Assembly (NCBI GenBank): GCA_019117485.1
Contig: DWZQ01000032.1
Span: forward strand, 1-41,806
Source: Candidatus Agathobaculum intestinipullorum
Lineage (GTDB): Bacteria; Bacillota; Clostridia; Oscillospirales; Butyricicoccaceae
DNA: 41,806 bases
Direction of reading: 5' to 3'
The translations under genes were made by a program, and so were the position numbers. Under the pieces are notes generated by a model. That model was not told the DNA's origin and did not search any database. It saw nothing but the letters and a program-made list of their open reading frames with translations. This document shows, piece by piece, positions 1-9,708 of the stretch; the stretch's first letter is position 1, and each line of letters begins with the position of its first letter.

Positions 1-593
1 ACCCACCATAGTCCCTTTTCCGGCTCCGATTGCACCATCATGTCGTCCGCGCCCGCAGTCACTTCGCTGGTGCCCTGCAGGATCGCTTCGACATCCGCTT
101 CTTCAATATTCACCCGTTCCGACCGGTACAAACCGCCCTTGTCCATCGATGCGCTGACCGTCTTGATATTGTCACCAGTCACGCGAAACAGACAGCCGCT
201 GAAAAACCCTTTGGTTGCACTGTCTTTGCCGCCCGACGCGATGTCGAACACGACTTTGCTGCCCTTGGGTTCGATCGTCTCCCCCGTATCGGCGGCATAT
301 GCCACGATGCCGAACGAGTGCGCAACCGCCTCAGCCACTGCGTCGGAGGCAGGCTGTCCGCTTTGCTGTGATTTCCAGACCGCCGTGCCGCCGACCACCA
401 CGCCGAACGCGCACGCCACAGCCACGATCCGTTTTGCCATGCCAAACCGGCGGCGCGGCGCGGGCGCCAGATGCTGCGGCTCTGCCTGCCGAGCGGCACG
501 GCGCGCCTCGCGTGCGGCGGCAAGTGTCCGCTGCTTCAGCTCATCGGGTGCTTTGATATCCTTCATCCGTTCCCAATCGTTCCGGTTGTTCAT
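1..593 (-). CDS. DUF4179-like membrane protein, probable ECF anti-sigma factor (partial, 3' end outside window)
   Basis: The frame opens at an ATG preceded by GGAGGGAACTGAC, a good ribosome binding site, and stays open to the window edge, so about 197 residues are visible and the C-terminus is missing. The protein begins MNNRNDWERMKDIKAPDELK, followed by a basic stretch, then one hydrophobic membrane segment (about residues 52-70, RIVAVACAFGVVVGGTAV), then an extracytoplasmic part. This short cytoplasmic head, single anchor and outer domain fits DUF4179 proteins, which usually follow an ECF sigma gene and are thought to act as its anti-sigma factor. The start lies inside the end of the sigma gene (53 nt overlap), so the two are probably translationally coupled. 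The family name rests on remembered architecture. No zinc-binding HxxxCxxC motif is visible, unlike the second anti-sigma gene in this window. Confidence 0.7.
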   Translation of the reverse strand, partial: MNNRNDWERMKDIKAPDELKQRTLAAAREARRAARQAEPQHLAPAPRRRFGMAKRIVAVACAFGVVVGGTAVWKSQQSGQPASDAVAEAVAHSFGIVAYAADTGETIEPKGSKVVFDIASGGKDSATKGFFSGCLFRVTGDNIKTVSASMDKGGLYRSERVNIEEADVEAILQGTSEVTAGADDMMVQSEPEKGLWW

Positions 594-1080
594 CGTCAGT
601 TCCCTCCAGTTCGAGTTTCAGTCGTTTGCGGGCGCGGTGCAGTCTGGTTCGCACGGTCGCCGGACGGCAGCCCGTCATGGCCGCAATTTCGTCCGTGCCG
701 TAGCCCTCCACATAGTGCAGCCAGACCGCTGTGCGCAGGTCGTCCGGCAAGGCGCGCACCGCCTGCCACAGTTCATCGTGACCGTCGAGCATCGGCGCCG
801 CAGCTTCGGGCGCGGCTTCGAGCGGTGCAGTGCGCCGAAACCACGCAGACCGCCGCAAGTCGTTACAGCAGTTGACCGTCACACGCAGCAGCCACGCTTT
901 CAGGTGCTCCGCGTCGCGAAAATCGGTCGTGTCGCGCAGCAGCCGCAGGAACACCTCCTGAAAGACATCCTCCGCATCCGCGCGGCTGTCCAGCCGGCAC
1001 AGCGCCAGACGGTATACCGCGTCACCGTGCCGCTCCATCGCGTCCGACAGGAATTCATCCGAACGCAGTTCGTTTTGCAT
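541..1080 (-). CDS. ECF (sigma-70 family) RNA polymerase sigma factor
   Basis: This 179-residue protein has the two-domain ECF layout. Region 2 spans about residues 8-80, with the segment DAEDVFQEVFLRLLRD and the DNA-melting stretch HLKAWLLRVTVNCCNDLRR. Region 4 is near residues 105-160, with LRTAVWLHYVEGYGTDEIA and the helix-turn-helix ending TVRTRLHRARKRLK. It would direct RNA polymerase to a small regulon under control of the DUF4179 protein encoded just downstream. The start is supported by AAAGGAGGGG 8 nt upstream. The closing residues after the HTH (DDEQPERLGTDEGYQSTR) are polar and overlap the next gene. No convincing promoter was found in the 180 bases upstream; an ECF gene may be autoregulated from a promoter unlike the sigma-A consensus. 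Confidence 0.9.
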   Translation of the reverse strand: MQNELRSDEFLSDAMERHGDAVYRLALCRLDSRADAEDVFQEVFLRLLRDTTDFRDAEHLKAWLLRVTVNCCNDLRRSAWFRRTAPLEAAPEAAAPMLDGHDELWQAVRALPDDLRTAVWLHYVEGYGTDEIAAMTGCRPATVRTRLHRARKRLKLELEGTDDEQPERLGTDEGYQSTR

Positions 1081-1263
1081 CTCGCTCTCCCCTCCTTTCT
1101 GCCCTTAACACGACGCAGCTCGTCCGATCGTTCCCGGCCATGCTGCACTTTTTTGATCTGGAGCGCATTTTCTTTGTGCGAATCTTACAATATCGCAAAG
1201 CTCTATTTGTCAGCATGCACAAGAAAATTCGCAAAACAACCGCAACGTTGAACAAAATTCATC

Positions 1264-1291
1264 TTGTGTTTTTATCCAAAATTGCTATAAT
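1264..1291 (+). promoter_or_regulatory. Sigma-A type promoter of a putative small RNA
   Basis: TTGTGT and a perfect TATAAT are separated by 16 bases. It points away from the sigma gene into a stretch with no convincing ORF but with a strong terminator about 240 bases on. Seen directly; activity is inferred. Confidence 0.65.
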
Positions 1292-1297
1292 AGAATC

Positions 1298-1562
1298 ATC
1301 AAAAGCAAGCAAGACAAACGCCCACCACGAAACGGAGGGCCAAGCCGAAGCGCAGTCCATGCGCCCCTCGGCATGACGCTGTCCGATGCCTGCTGCGGTC
1401 ATCCCGCCCGGCGCTGATCGGTTCGGAACCTGCGTTTTGCTGCGTCTGCCGCCTGTGCGGCGCGCCGTTTCGTTTTATTTTGATACTTCCCAATTCCCTT
1501 TTCTCTTTTTTATATTCACTCTCTTTGGAAAAAAGCTGTCCGTGAGGACAGCTTTTTTCTTT
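1298..1562 (+). ncRNA. Putative structured small RNA (6S-like fold possible)
   Basis: The region lies between a good promoter and a strong intrinsic terminator and holds no plausible coding frame. Its 5' end (AAAGCAAGCAAGACAAACG, from about 1302) can pair, with small bulges, with the stretch CGTTTCGTTTTATTTTGA around 1466-1483, closing a rod of about 185 nt. Inside are smaller GC-rich hairpins such as GCCGA...TCGGC at about 1345-1373. A long interrupted rod of this length is the general plan of 6S RNA, but I cannot match conserved 6S sequence. It shows no SRP RNA tetraloop domain, T-box or tmRNA tag. The transcript runs convergent to the ribF operon. Confidence 0.4.
1529..1562 (+). terminator. 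Rho-independent terminator of the putative small RNA
   Basis: A perfect 12-bp stem (AAAAAAGCTGTC/GACAGCTTTTTT) with loop CGTGAG is followed by CTTT. The A-tract opposite the T-tract makes it potentially bidirectional. Confidence 0.8.
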
Positions 1563-1733
1563 AGGACAGGGGGTATCCAATACCCCCTGTCTACAAAAGC
1601 GGTTCCGGCAGAAACCGCTTTTGATACCCCCGGTCGCGGCCCAAGGCCGCGGAGTCGTGGTCAAAATCCGAGGGAAGCCCCCGGATTTTGGATGCCGCTC
1701 ACAGAGCGGCTATTTTATTGCGTGCGCAAAAGA
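1562..1733. repeat. Mosaic palindromic repeat, copy A
   Basis: This is a run of perfect or near-perfect hairpins. hp1 is GACAGGGGGTA/TACCCCCTGTC (1565-1591). hp2 is AAAAGCGGTT...AAACCGCTTTT with loop CCGGCAG (1595-1622). The linker GATACCCCC follows. hp3 is CGCGGCC/GGCCGCG (about 1636-1650). The last is an hp5-type stem CAAAATCCG...CGGATTTTG (1662-1690), whose interior GAGGGAAGCCCC resembles copy B. Order and linkers match copy B, but the arm sequences differ. It sits in the convergent spacer between the small RNA and ribF. A further short stem GCCGCTC/GAGCGGC follows at about 1693-1710. Confidence 0.75.
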
Positions 1734-1766
1734 GAAAAACGGACGACCGTGGCCGTCCGTTTTTTG
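1734..1766 (-). terminator. Bidirectional terminator after ribF
   Basis: The stem ACGGACGACC/GGCCGTCCGT is flanked by A5 on one side and T6 on the other. It lies 7 bases beyond the ribF stop and would end the rimP-ribF transcript; it can also stop plus-strand readthrough. Confidence 0.85.
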
Positions 1767-1772
1767 TTATCC

Positions 1773-2681
1773 TTATGCCTTTGCGAAAAACTCCCGCGTC
1801 TGGCGCACGTTCTCGTCGATCGCAGCGCGCAGCGCTTCCGTGGAGTCGAAACGCATTTCCGGCCGCAGGAACTTGTGCAGCTCGACGTGGATCATCTTGC
1901 CGTATAGATCGCCCGCAAAGTCGAGCAGGTGCGGCTCGATGGTCGGCGCACCGCTATCAAGGAACGTGGGCTTAACGCCGATATTCGTCGCGGCGACATA
2001 ACTCTTGTCGCCCACCAACACACGCGTCGCATATACGCCGTAGGGCGGCAGCGCCATTTCGGGCGGCAGCGCCAGATTGACTGTCGGTACGCCGAGCACA
2101 CTCGTGCCCACACGGCGGCCGTGCTCAACCACGCCGGTGACCGTGTACGCATGGCCAAGGAAGCGCGCTGCGCCCTCCATGTCGCCCTGCGAAATCAGCT
2201 GCCGGATGTAAGTCGAAGAAACGACAATGCCATCTACCTTCACATCGTCGATACAATCATAACCGATACCAGCCTTCTGGCACTCCTCGGCCATGCCTGC
2301 GGCATTGCCCTTGCCCTTGTAGCCAAAGCGGTTGTTGCGCCCGGAGATGATCCACTGCGCGCCAAACTGGCCGATCAGCATTTTATGGATGAAATCGCGC
2401 CAGTCCATGTGCTGCATGCGCTCGTCAAAGTGGCCAAAGATGACCTCGTCCACCCCGCCCAGCTTTTTGATCTCCTCGCGGCGGTAAGCATTGGCCGTCA
2501 GCAGCGGCACCTGCCGCCCCAGCACGACAGAATCCGGATGCACGTCGAACGTGAACACCGCACTCGTGCCGCCGATCTGGCGGGCACGCTCGACTGCGCG
2601 CTCCATCAGCGCCTGATGCCCCAGATGCACACCGTCAAAATAGCCCAATGCAATCGCGCGCGGCTTTTGATATTCCTGCAT
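1773..2681 (-). CDS. ribF: Bifunctional riboflavin kinase / FAD synthetase
   Basis: This enzyme phosphorylates riboflavin to FMN and adenylylates FMN to FAD. Its 302 residues match the usual bacterial length of about 310. The N-terminal nucleotidyltransferase-like half shows the ATP-binding motif GYFDGVHLGHQ (residues 13-23) and ISGRNNRFGYKGKG. The C-terminal riboflavin kinase half shows GRRVGTSVLGVPTVNL and the GVYATRV strand, then IEPHLLDFAGDLYG. The start is supported by AAAGGGGG about 8 nt upstream. It is the last gene of the rimP operon, 44 nt after truB, and is followed directly by a terminator. The truB-ribF pairing is common in Firmicutes. Confidence 0.96.
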   Translation of the reverse strand: MQEYQKPRAIALGYFDGVHLGHQALMERAVERARQIGGTSAVFTFDVHPDSVVLGRQVPLLTANAYRREEIKKLGGVDEVIFGHFDERMQHMDWRDFIHKMLIGQFGAQWIISGRNNRFGYKGKGNAAGMAEECQKAGIGYDCIDDVKVDGIVVSSTYIRQLISQGDMEGAARFLGHAYTVTGVVEHGRRVGTSVLGVPTVNLALPPEMALPPYGVYATRVLVGDKSYVAATNIGVKPTFLDSGAPTIEPHLLDFAGDLYGKMIHVELHKFLRPEMRFDSTEALRAAIDENVRQTREFFAKA

Positions 2682-2725
2682 AGGGTTTCCCCCTTTCCAA
2701 GCCCGCCCATAGGCAGACCGTTTCT

Positions 2726-3643
2726 CTATCGGAAATTTTTATAGACGAACAGGCCGACGCCGCCTTTGTCGAGCGTGCGTACCTGCCCAAGCATGAGAAA
2801 ATGCCCCCTGTGATAGACCCGGCAAAGCGTCCCCGCTGTTTCAGGCAGGCCGCGCGCCTGCCGTGGGAACACGACCGCGCCGCGCGCGATACGCTCCGCG
2901 CCCTCGTCGGTCAGCTCTACCGCCGGATGCTCTGCAAACAGGCCGTCGACCGGCAGGAGCAAGTCCGGCACGGTGCCGTCCCGCGCCGCCTGCTCCACTT
3001 CATCGAACGAATGGCACTGTTCGAGTGGATATGCGCCTGCGCGTGTGCGCGTCAGGCTGTGCATGGTCGCCAGCGTGCCGAGCGATACGCCCATGTCGCT
3101 CACCAGCGTGCGCACATAGGTTCCCTTGCTGACGGTCAGCCGCAGCGTGCCTTTCTGCGCGGTCTCGTCGAAGTCCAAAAGCGTCATTTCGCGCACGAAG
3201 ATATCGCGCGCAGGGCGCTCGACCTCCTTGCCCTTGCGGGCAAGGTCATAGAGCTTCTGTCCATTCACCTTGACCGCCGAGTACATCGGCGGCACCTGCT
3301 GCTGCGCGCCCAAAAAGCGCGCCGCCGCCTGTTCCACCTGCGCCCGCAACGCGGTTTGCCCGCTGCGGCGCAGCACTTCGCCGGTTACGTCCTGCGTGTC
3401 GGTCTCAAAGCCAAGCGTAAAGCCTGCCAAGTATTCCTTGTCCTGCGCCGCGGCAAAGTCCGCCGCCTTGGTCGCCCCGCCGACGAACACCGGCAGCACG
3501 CCGGTCGCGAGCGGGTCAAGCGTGCCGCCATGGCCGATGCGCCGCTTGTGCAGGATGCCGCGCAGCTTGGCCACTACGTCATGCGAAGTAAAGCCCTGCG
3601 GCTTGTCCATCAGCAGGATGCCGCAAAACTCACTTTGCTGCAT
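2726..3643 (-). CDS. truB: tRNA pseudouridine(55) synthase
   Basis: TruB isomerises U55 in the T-loop of tRNAs. The 305-residue protein opens with GILLMDKPQGFTSHDVV and carries the catalytic motif GGTLDPLATGVL, whose Asp43 is the nucleophile. The RNA-contacting YSAVKVNGQKLYDLARKG stretch and the later GTYVRTLVSDMG motif are present. The C-terminal part, including LCRVYHRGHFLMLGQV, fits the PUA-like end of the family. The start ATG overlaps the end of nrnA by 14 nt and has AGGAG seven bases upstream, suggesting translational coupling. Confidence 0.97.
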   Translation of the reverse strand: MQQSEFCGILLMDKPQGFTSHDVVAKLRGILHKRRIGHGGTLDPLATGVLPVFVGGATKAADFAAAQDKEYLAGFTLGFETDTQDVTGEVLRRSGQTALRAQVEQAAARFLGAQQQVPPMYSAVKVNGQKLYDLARKGKEVERPARDIFVREMTLLDFDETAQKGTLRLTVSKGTYVRTLVSDMGVSLGTLATMHSLTRTRAGAYPLEQCHSFDEVEQAARDGTVPDLLLPVDGLFAEHPAVELTDEGAERIARGAVVFPRQARGLPETAGTLCRVYHRGHFLMLGQVRTLDKGGVGLFVYKNFR

Positions 3644-4589
3644 GATACTGCTCCTGCGCGGCTTTCAGAATGGCCGCCTTGGCCTCGTCCATACCACAGG
3701 TGAAACTCGCACCCGCCGCGCGGATGTGCCCGCCGCCGCCGCACTTCTTGCAGATTGCCGCCGCGTCCATCTCCTTGGTCGTGCGCACCGAAACTTTCAC
3801 CGTCTTGTCGACGTTCTCGGTCAGTGTGATGCCGATCTGCACGCCCTCGATCTGGCGCGTGAGCGACGCAATCGAGTCGAGGTCATCCATATCCGCGCCC
3901 GTGCGGTCGATATCGGCGCGCCACAGCACCGCGACCGCAATCGCGCCGTCCTCGTAAAACTCCATCGTATCAAAGATGATGCGCTCCATCTGGAAGCGCG
4001 GCATGGTCTTGGTTTCAAACAGCGCGCGGTTGATTTCACCGCCGTCGATGCCAGCGGTCAGGCAGGCCGCCGCGACTGCATGTGTGTGCGCGGTCGTGTT
4101 GGAGAACTTAAAGCAGCCCGTGTCGGTCGACACGCCGATATACACGCACTCGGCAATGTCGGTGGTCAACTTGACGCCGAGCGCCATAATCACGTCATAC
4201 AGCACCTCGGCGCACGCGCCCGCATCCGGCCGGATAAGGTTCTTTTTCGCAAAGCCCCCGTTCGAGCGGTGGTGGTCGATCGCAAGATCAACCTTGCCCT
4301 TGTAGCCCTCCGCCGTATCCGGGAACAGCTTTTCCTCCGCGATATCGGTGGACACAACGTACTGTGGCGTAAAGCCCTCGGGCGGATAGCACGGGACGAT
4401 CAGCGGCGTGTAACGCTTGGTGATCTCCGGGTTTTCGAGGATATACGCCGTCTTGCCGATTTGGCGCAGCGCGCGGCACAGTGCGCCCGCACAGCCCGCA
4501 GTATCGCCGTCCGGGCGGTGGTGGGTCAGGATGAGGATATCGTCCGCGCTTTGCAGCGCCGCGGCAGCACCCGCAACGTCTACGGTCAT
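3630..4589 (-). CDS. nrnA: DHH-family phosphoesterase, NrnA-like nano-RNase / pAp phosphatase
   Basis: NrnA-type enzymes degrade 2-5 nt RNAs and dephosphorylate 3'-phosphoadenosine 5'-phosphate, using Mn ions. The 319-residue protein has the metal motifs LTHHRPDGDT (residues about 21-30), the DHH signature IDHHRSN near residue 108, and the C-terminal DHHA1 glycine motif GGGGHIRAAG. The start forms an ATGA overlap with the rbfA stop, and the gene overlaps truB by 14 nt, so the three are tightly coupled. The rbfA-nrnA-truB-ribF order is standard in Gram-positive bacteria. Exact substrate preference cannot be read from sequence. Confidence 0.92.
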   Translation of the reverse strand: MTVDVAGAAAALQSADDILILTHHRPDGDTAGCAGALCRALRQIGKTAYILENPEITKRYTPLIVPCYPPEGFTPQYVVSTDIAEEKLFPDTAEGYKGKVDLAIDHHRSNGGFAKKNLIRPDAGACAEVLYDVIMALGVKLTTDIAECVYIGVSTDTGCFKFSNTTAHTHAVAAACLTAGIDGGEINRALFETKTMPRFQMERIIFDTMEFYEDGAIAVAVLWRADIDRTGADMDDLDSIASLTRQIEGVQIGITLTENVDKTVKVSVRTTKEMDAAAICKKCGGGGHIRAAGASFTCGMDEAKAAILKAAQEQYHAAK

Positions 4590-4957
4590 GCCTCGTCCTC
4601 CCCTCCGAGCTTGCCCTCGTTTTTCAGTTCATGCAGCATTTCCGAAATGTGCGCACCGTGGGTGATCGAGTTGTCCAGTTCAAACACCAGCTCGGGCGCG
4701 TAGCGCAGCTGCACCTTGCGGCCGACCTCACGCCGCAGCCAGCCCGCAGCGGATTTCAGCCCCTTCATGACCTCTTTCGCCTGCGCTTCGCTCCCCAGCA
4801 CCGAGATAAAGCACTTGGCGTAGCGCAGGTCATTGGTCACCTCGCAGTGCACGACCGACACCAGCCCGTTCTGCACGCGCGGGTCTTTGACCGAACGCAT
4901 GGCTTCGGCCAGCGCCTTCATCACTTCTTCAGAAATACGGTCGATTCGTGTAGACAT
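4586..4957 (-). CDS. rbfA: 30S ribosome-binding factor A
   Basis: RbfA is a small KH-fold protein that binds 16S rRNA during late 30S assembly and is needed for cold growth. The translated protein (MSTRIDRISEEVMKALAEAM...) shows the family motifs VKDPRVQNGLVSVV and the later KSAAGWLRREVGRKVQLRYA and PELVFELD. I place the start at the ATG at 4957: AAAGGAGGA lies 7 nt before it, whereas the in-frame GTG two codons earlier abuts the Shine-Dalgarno. It is separated from infB by repeat copy B, unusual in an otherwise tight operon. Confidence 0.95.
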   Translation of the reverse strand: MSTRIDRISEEVMKALAEAMRSVKDPRVQNGLVSVVHCEVTNDLRYAKCFISVLGSEAQAKEVMKGLKSAAGWLRREVGRKVQLRYAPELVFELDNSITHGAHISEMLHELKNEGKLGGEDEA

Positions 4958-4980
4958 GTTCACTCCTCCTTTCGGAACGG

Positions 4981-5165
4981 GTCTAAGGGGGACCAGTCCC
5001 CCTTAGATACGAAACAAGTTCCGGGAGAAACTTGTTTCGATAACCCCCTCGCCCTTGTCATACAAGGGCGGTTCGGGACACGCGTCCCGAAGCAGGGGTA
5101 CAAAACCGAGGCAAAGCCCCGGTTTTGTAGGGAATTGAAATTGCGGCGCTGCGGCGCCGCAATCC
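4981..5165. repeat. Mosaic palindromic repeat, copy B
   Basis: There are at least six hairpins in 185 bases. hp1: TCTAAGGGGGAC/GTCCCCCTTAGA (4982-5007). hp2: GAAACAAGTT/AACTTGTTTC, loop CCGGGAG (5011-5038). Linker GATAACCCCCTCG. hp3: CCCTTGT/ACAAGGG (5052-5068). hp4: TTCGGGAC/GTCCCGAA (5072-5091). hp5: CAAAACCG/CGGTTTTG (5101-5127). hp6: TTGCGGCGC/GCGCCGCAA (about 5141-5162). hp1, the linker and hp4 are almost identical to copy C, while hp2 and hp3 differ in arm sequence but stay paired. It lies in the infB-rbfA spacer and would be transcribed with both. Confidence 0.85.
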
Positions 5166-5178
5166 CAAGCCGCAATGA

Positions 5179-7533
<2,355 letters not shown>

Positions 7534-7555
7534 GGGCAACTCCTCCTTATCGAAA

Positions 7556-7700
7556 TTTCGATCAAAACGTACAGTTTTGATCGAGAGGGGCGAACCGCGT
7601 TGCACGCGGCTGCGTCCGAAGCTGCGCAAAGTTCCGACACGAGAAACTTTGCTCCGCTCTGGTATCGCATGCGCCGACAAAGCTGGTGCATGCGATGAAA
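7556..7700. repeat. Mosaic palindromic repeat, copy E (rearranged variant)
   Basis: The hairpins are TCGATCAAAAC/GTTTTGATCGA with loop GTACA (7558-7584), CGCG TTGCA CGCG (about 7596-7608), an hp2-type stem GCAAAGTTCC...GAAACTTTGC (about 7626-7652), and GCATGCG/TGCATGC further on. The hp2-type stem keeps the GTTCC...GAAAC core of copies A, B and C with different outer arms, and the first stem resembles the TCGAAACC-type stems of copies C and D. It fills the ylxQ-infB spacer and ends about 10 bases upstream of the infB Shine-Dalgarno. Confidence 0.6.
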
Positions 7701-7701
7701 A

Positions 7702-8328
7702 TCACCGCTTTGCTTCGCTGCGCGGGGATTTTCTATCTGATACGCGCTTTGCGCGTTGGTTTTCGCTCGGTTTATGCTGCGAGGTTTGGCGGCTGCTGAT
7801 TCCCGGCTTGCGGAAATGGCGCTTGCCATTTCCACTGCGCGGCGAAGCAGGTCGGCCACCGTTTGATTTGCGCGGCGCTGCTGCGCGGCGGCTGTCAGAC
7901 GGTTTCTCCTCCGCTTTGGGCTGTGCATCCCGGTTGCGGGGCTTTTTCTTGCCCCTGCGGGATTGGATACGCGCATTCTTTTCCCCCAGCTGCGCGGCTA
8001 CCTCCGCGTACTGCGGATACTGCGCGGCCAACTTGCCGATCGCCGCGGCGGCCATGCCGATGTCGCTCACCGCGCATACGGCGCAGCCGTTTTTGCCGAT
8101 CGCACCGCCGAGTTCATCCTTGCCATGCGGCAGGGTAATGCAGGGCACATTCGCCCGCGCGGCATACAGCGCCGCCTTTTTCGCAGTGCTCTCGCCCGCG
8201 TCCGCGGCGACCAGTACGCAGCGCGCCTTGTGGTCGGCACACATCTGACGCACCAGCTCATCGCCGTAGGCCAGCTTGCCTGCGCGCCGCGCCAGCCCCA
8301 GCATACCGAGACAGGGATCACTGGCCAT
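7702..8328 (-). CDS. ylxQ: YlxQ-like L7Ae/L30e-family RNA-binding protein with long basic tail
   Basis: The first ~100 residues (MASDPCLGMLGLARRAGKLA, then LVAADAGESTAKKAALYAA and LGGAIGKNGCAVCAVSD) form an L7Ae/L30e fold typical of the kink-turn-binding YlxQ proteins encoded between rnpM and infB. Known homologues are about 100 residues; this one has about 208. The extra half is very rich in Arg, Lys, Ser and Pro, looks disordered, and is encoded by GC-rich DNA with palindromes such as GGAAATGGC/GCCATTTCC at 7812-7833. The start is placed at the ATG with AGGAGGG 6 nt upstream, giving an 11-nt overlap with rnpM. The function of the tail is unknown; it could be read-through into repeat-derived DNA. 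Confidence 0.88.
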   Translation of the reverse strand: MASDPCLGMLGLARRAGKLAYGDELVRQMCADHKARCVLVAADAGESTAKKAALYAARANVPCITLPHGKDELGGAIGKNGCAVCAVSDIGMAAAAIGKLAAQYPQYAEVAAQLGEKNARIQSRRGKKKPRNRDAQPKAEEKPSDSRRAAAPRKSNGGRPASPRSGNGKRHFRKPGISSRQTSQHKPSENQRAKRVSDRKSPRSEAKR

Positions 8329-8599
8329 GCGCACCCTCCTGTTCCATCTGCTGCTCGAGCTGGTCGTATACTTCCTCCGGCACGGACACCGACAGCGCGC
8401 GCTCAATTGCGCGGCTCTTGCGCGCTTTTTTCAGACATTCCGGCTTACCGCACAGATATGCGCCGCGGCCGGGCGCCTTTCCTTTGAAATCGAGCGTGAT
8501 CTCACCGGCAGGCGAGCGCACTACGCGGATCAGCTCACGTTTGGGAAAATGCTCACGGCAGCCGAGGCATTGCCGCATAGGGATTTTCTTCTGCACCAT
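8318..8599 (-). CDS. rnpM: YlxR / RnpM family RNA-binding protein
   Basis: This small protein has the hallmark sequence MRQCLGCREHFPKRELIRVV followed by GRGAYLCGKPECLKKARK, the conserved YlxR (DUF448) fold that binds RNA; in Bacillus subtilis the homologue modulates RNase P. From the ATG at 8599 it is 93 residues, near the family norm of about 90. An in-frame GTG four codons upstream is possible, but it abuts the G-rich Shine-Dalgarno, so the ATG is preferred. It lies between nusA and ylxQ, as in most Firmicutes, and overlaps ylxQ by 11 nt. Confidence 0.93.
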   Translation of the reverse strand: MVQKKIPMRQCLGCREHFPKRELIRVVRSPAGEITLDFKGKAPGRGAYLCGKPECLKKARKSRAIERALSVSVPEEVYDQLEQQMEQEGAHGQ

Positions 8600-8621
8600 A
8601 TTCTGCCGCACCCCCCGTTTG

Positions 8622-9695
8622 TTATTCGCCCTGAGACGCGGGCGCGATATCGATCTTGCAACCGGTCAGCTTCGCGGCCAGACGGGCGTTCTGACCCTCC
8701 TTGCCAATGGCCAGCGAAAGCTGGTCATCCGGCACGATCACGCGGCAGGATTTGTTATCCGCCTGCATCGTGGCCGAAATCACATCCGCCGGGGCGAGCG
8801 CCGCAGAGACAAACTGCGCGGTGTCCTCGTTCCACTTGATGATGTCGATTTTCTCGCCGTTCAGCTCGCCTGTGATGCTCGCGACACGCGCACCGCGCGT
8901 GCCGACGCACGCGCCGATCGGGTCGACGTTTTCCTCGTGCGAGACGACCGCAATCTTGGTGCGGTTGCCGGCCTCACGCGCGATGGACTTAACCTCGACC
9001 ACGCCCGAGTGGATTTCAGGCACTTCCAGCTCAAACAGGCGCTTGACCAGACCCGGATGCGTGCGGGACACGACCACCTGCGGGCCGCGCGTACCGCGGC
9101 GCACCTCGATCAGATAAACCTTGAGGCGCTGGCCTTCGGTCAGCTCCTCGCCGCGCACCTGCTCGGACGAGGACAGCACCGCCTCGCTCTTTTCGCCGCC
9201 GGACACCACATCCAGATAAGCCGTGCCCGAGCGCGGGTCGATGCGGGCGATCACGCCGGTCAGGATCTCATGCTCCTTGCTCTCAAACTCGGAGATCACC
9301 ATGCCGCGCTCCGCCTCGCGGATGCCCTGGATGATGACCTGCTTGGCAGTCTGCGCTGCAATGCGGCCGAACGACTTGGTCGGGATATCAATGTCGATGA
9401 TATCGCCCACCATCGGGTTTTTCTTATACTCCGCAGCCTCTTCCAGCGTGATCTCCTCATACGGCTCGTAGATATCCTCCGCCCGCACAACGGTTTTGCG
9501 CACATACATGCGGATGGTTTTTTTTTCGCGGTCAGGCTCAACGAACACATTGTCGGTCATGCCGTCGTTGTCGCGCTTGTAAGCGGTAATCAGCGCCTGC
9601 CCGACGCGGTCGAGCATATAATCGACCGGTATGCCCTTTTCCTTTTCCAGCTGCTCCAGCGCGTCAAAAAATTCTGCGTTCACCATTTTTTCCAA
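8622..9695 (-). CDS. nusA: Transcription termination/antitermination factor NusA
   Basis: NusA binds RNA polymerase and nascent RNA, enhancing pausing and intrinsic termination. The 357-residue protein has the N-terminal polymerase-binding domain (FDALEQLEKEKGIPVDYML), an S1 domain (about 130-200, with VVSRTHPGLVKRLFELEVPE after it) and two KH domains containing IGACVGTRGARVASI and LAIGKEGQNARLAAKLTG. This matches the Firmicutes length, which lacks the acidic repeats of E. coli. AAGGAG lies 5 nt before an in-frame TTG at 9695 but 14 nt before the ATG at 9686; I therefore choose TTG, though the ATG remains possible. Confidence 0.96.
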   Translation of the reverse strand: MEKMVNAEFFDALEQLEKEKGIPVDYMLDRVGQALITAYKRDNDGMTDNVFVEPDREKKTIRMYVRKTVVRAEDIYEPYEEITLEEAAEYKKNPMVGDIIDIDIPTKSFGRIAAQTAKQVIIQGIREAERGMVISEFESKEHEILTGVIARIDPRSGTAYLDVVSGGEKSEAVLSSSEQVRGEELTEGQRLKVYLIEVRRGTRGPQVVVSRTHPGLVKRLFELEVPEIHSGVVEVKSIAREAGNRTKIAVVSHEENVDPIGACVGTRGARVASITGELNGEKIDIIKWNEDTAQFVSAALAPADVISATMQADNKSCRVIVPDDQLSLAIGKEGQNARLAAKLTGCKIDIAPASQGE

Positions 9696-9708
9696 TCAAA
9701 CTCCTTAC

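Noticed and set aside
40-1251. Plus-strand open frame of about 400 codons across the sigma/anti-sigma genes
   Set aside because: The minus strand encodes clear ECF sigma and DUF4179 proteins; the plus product has no recognisable domain.
1562-1733. CRISPR array considered because of serial palindromes, here and at the other repeat copies
   Set aside because: There are no equal-length direct repeats with unique spacers, and no cas genes.
7534-7680. N-terminal extension of IF-2 by 49 residues
   Set aside because: It is encoded by palindromic spacer DNA and lies upstream of a strong Shine-Dalgarno and the family start MAIENKY.
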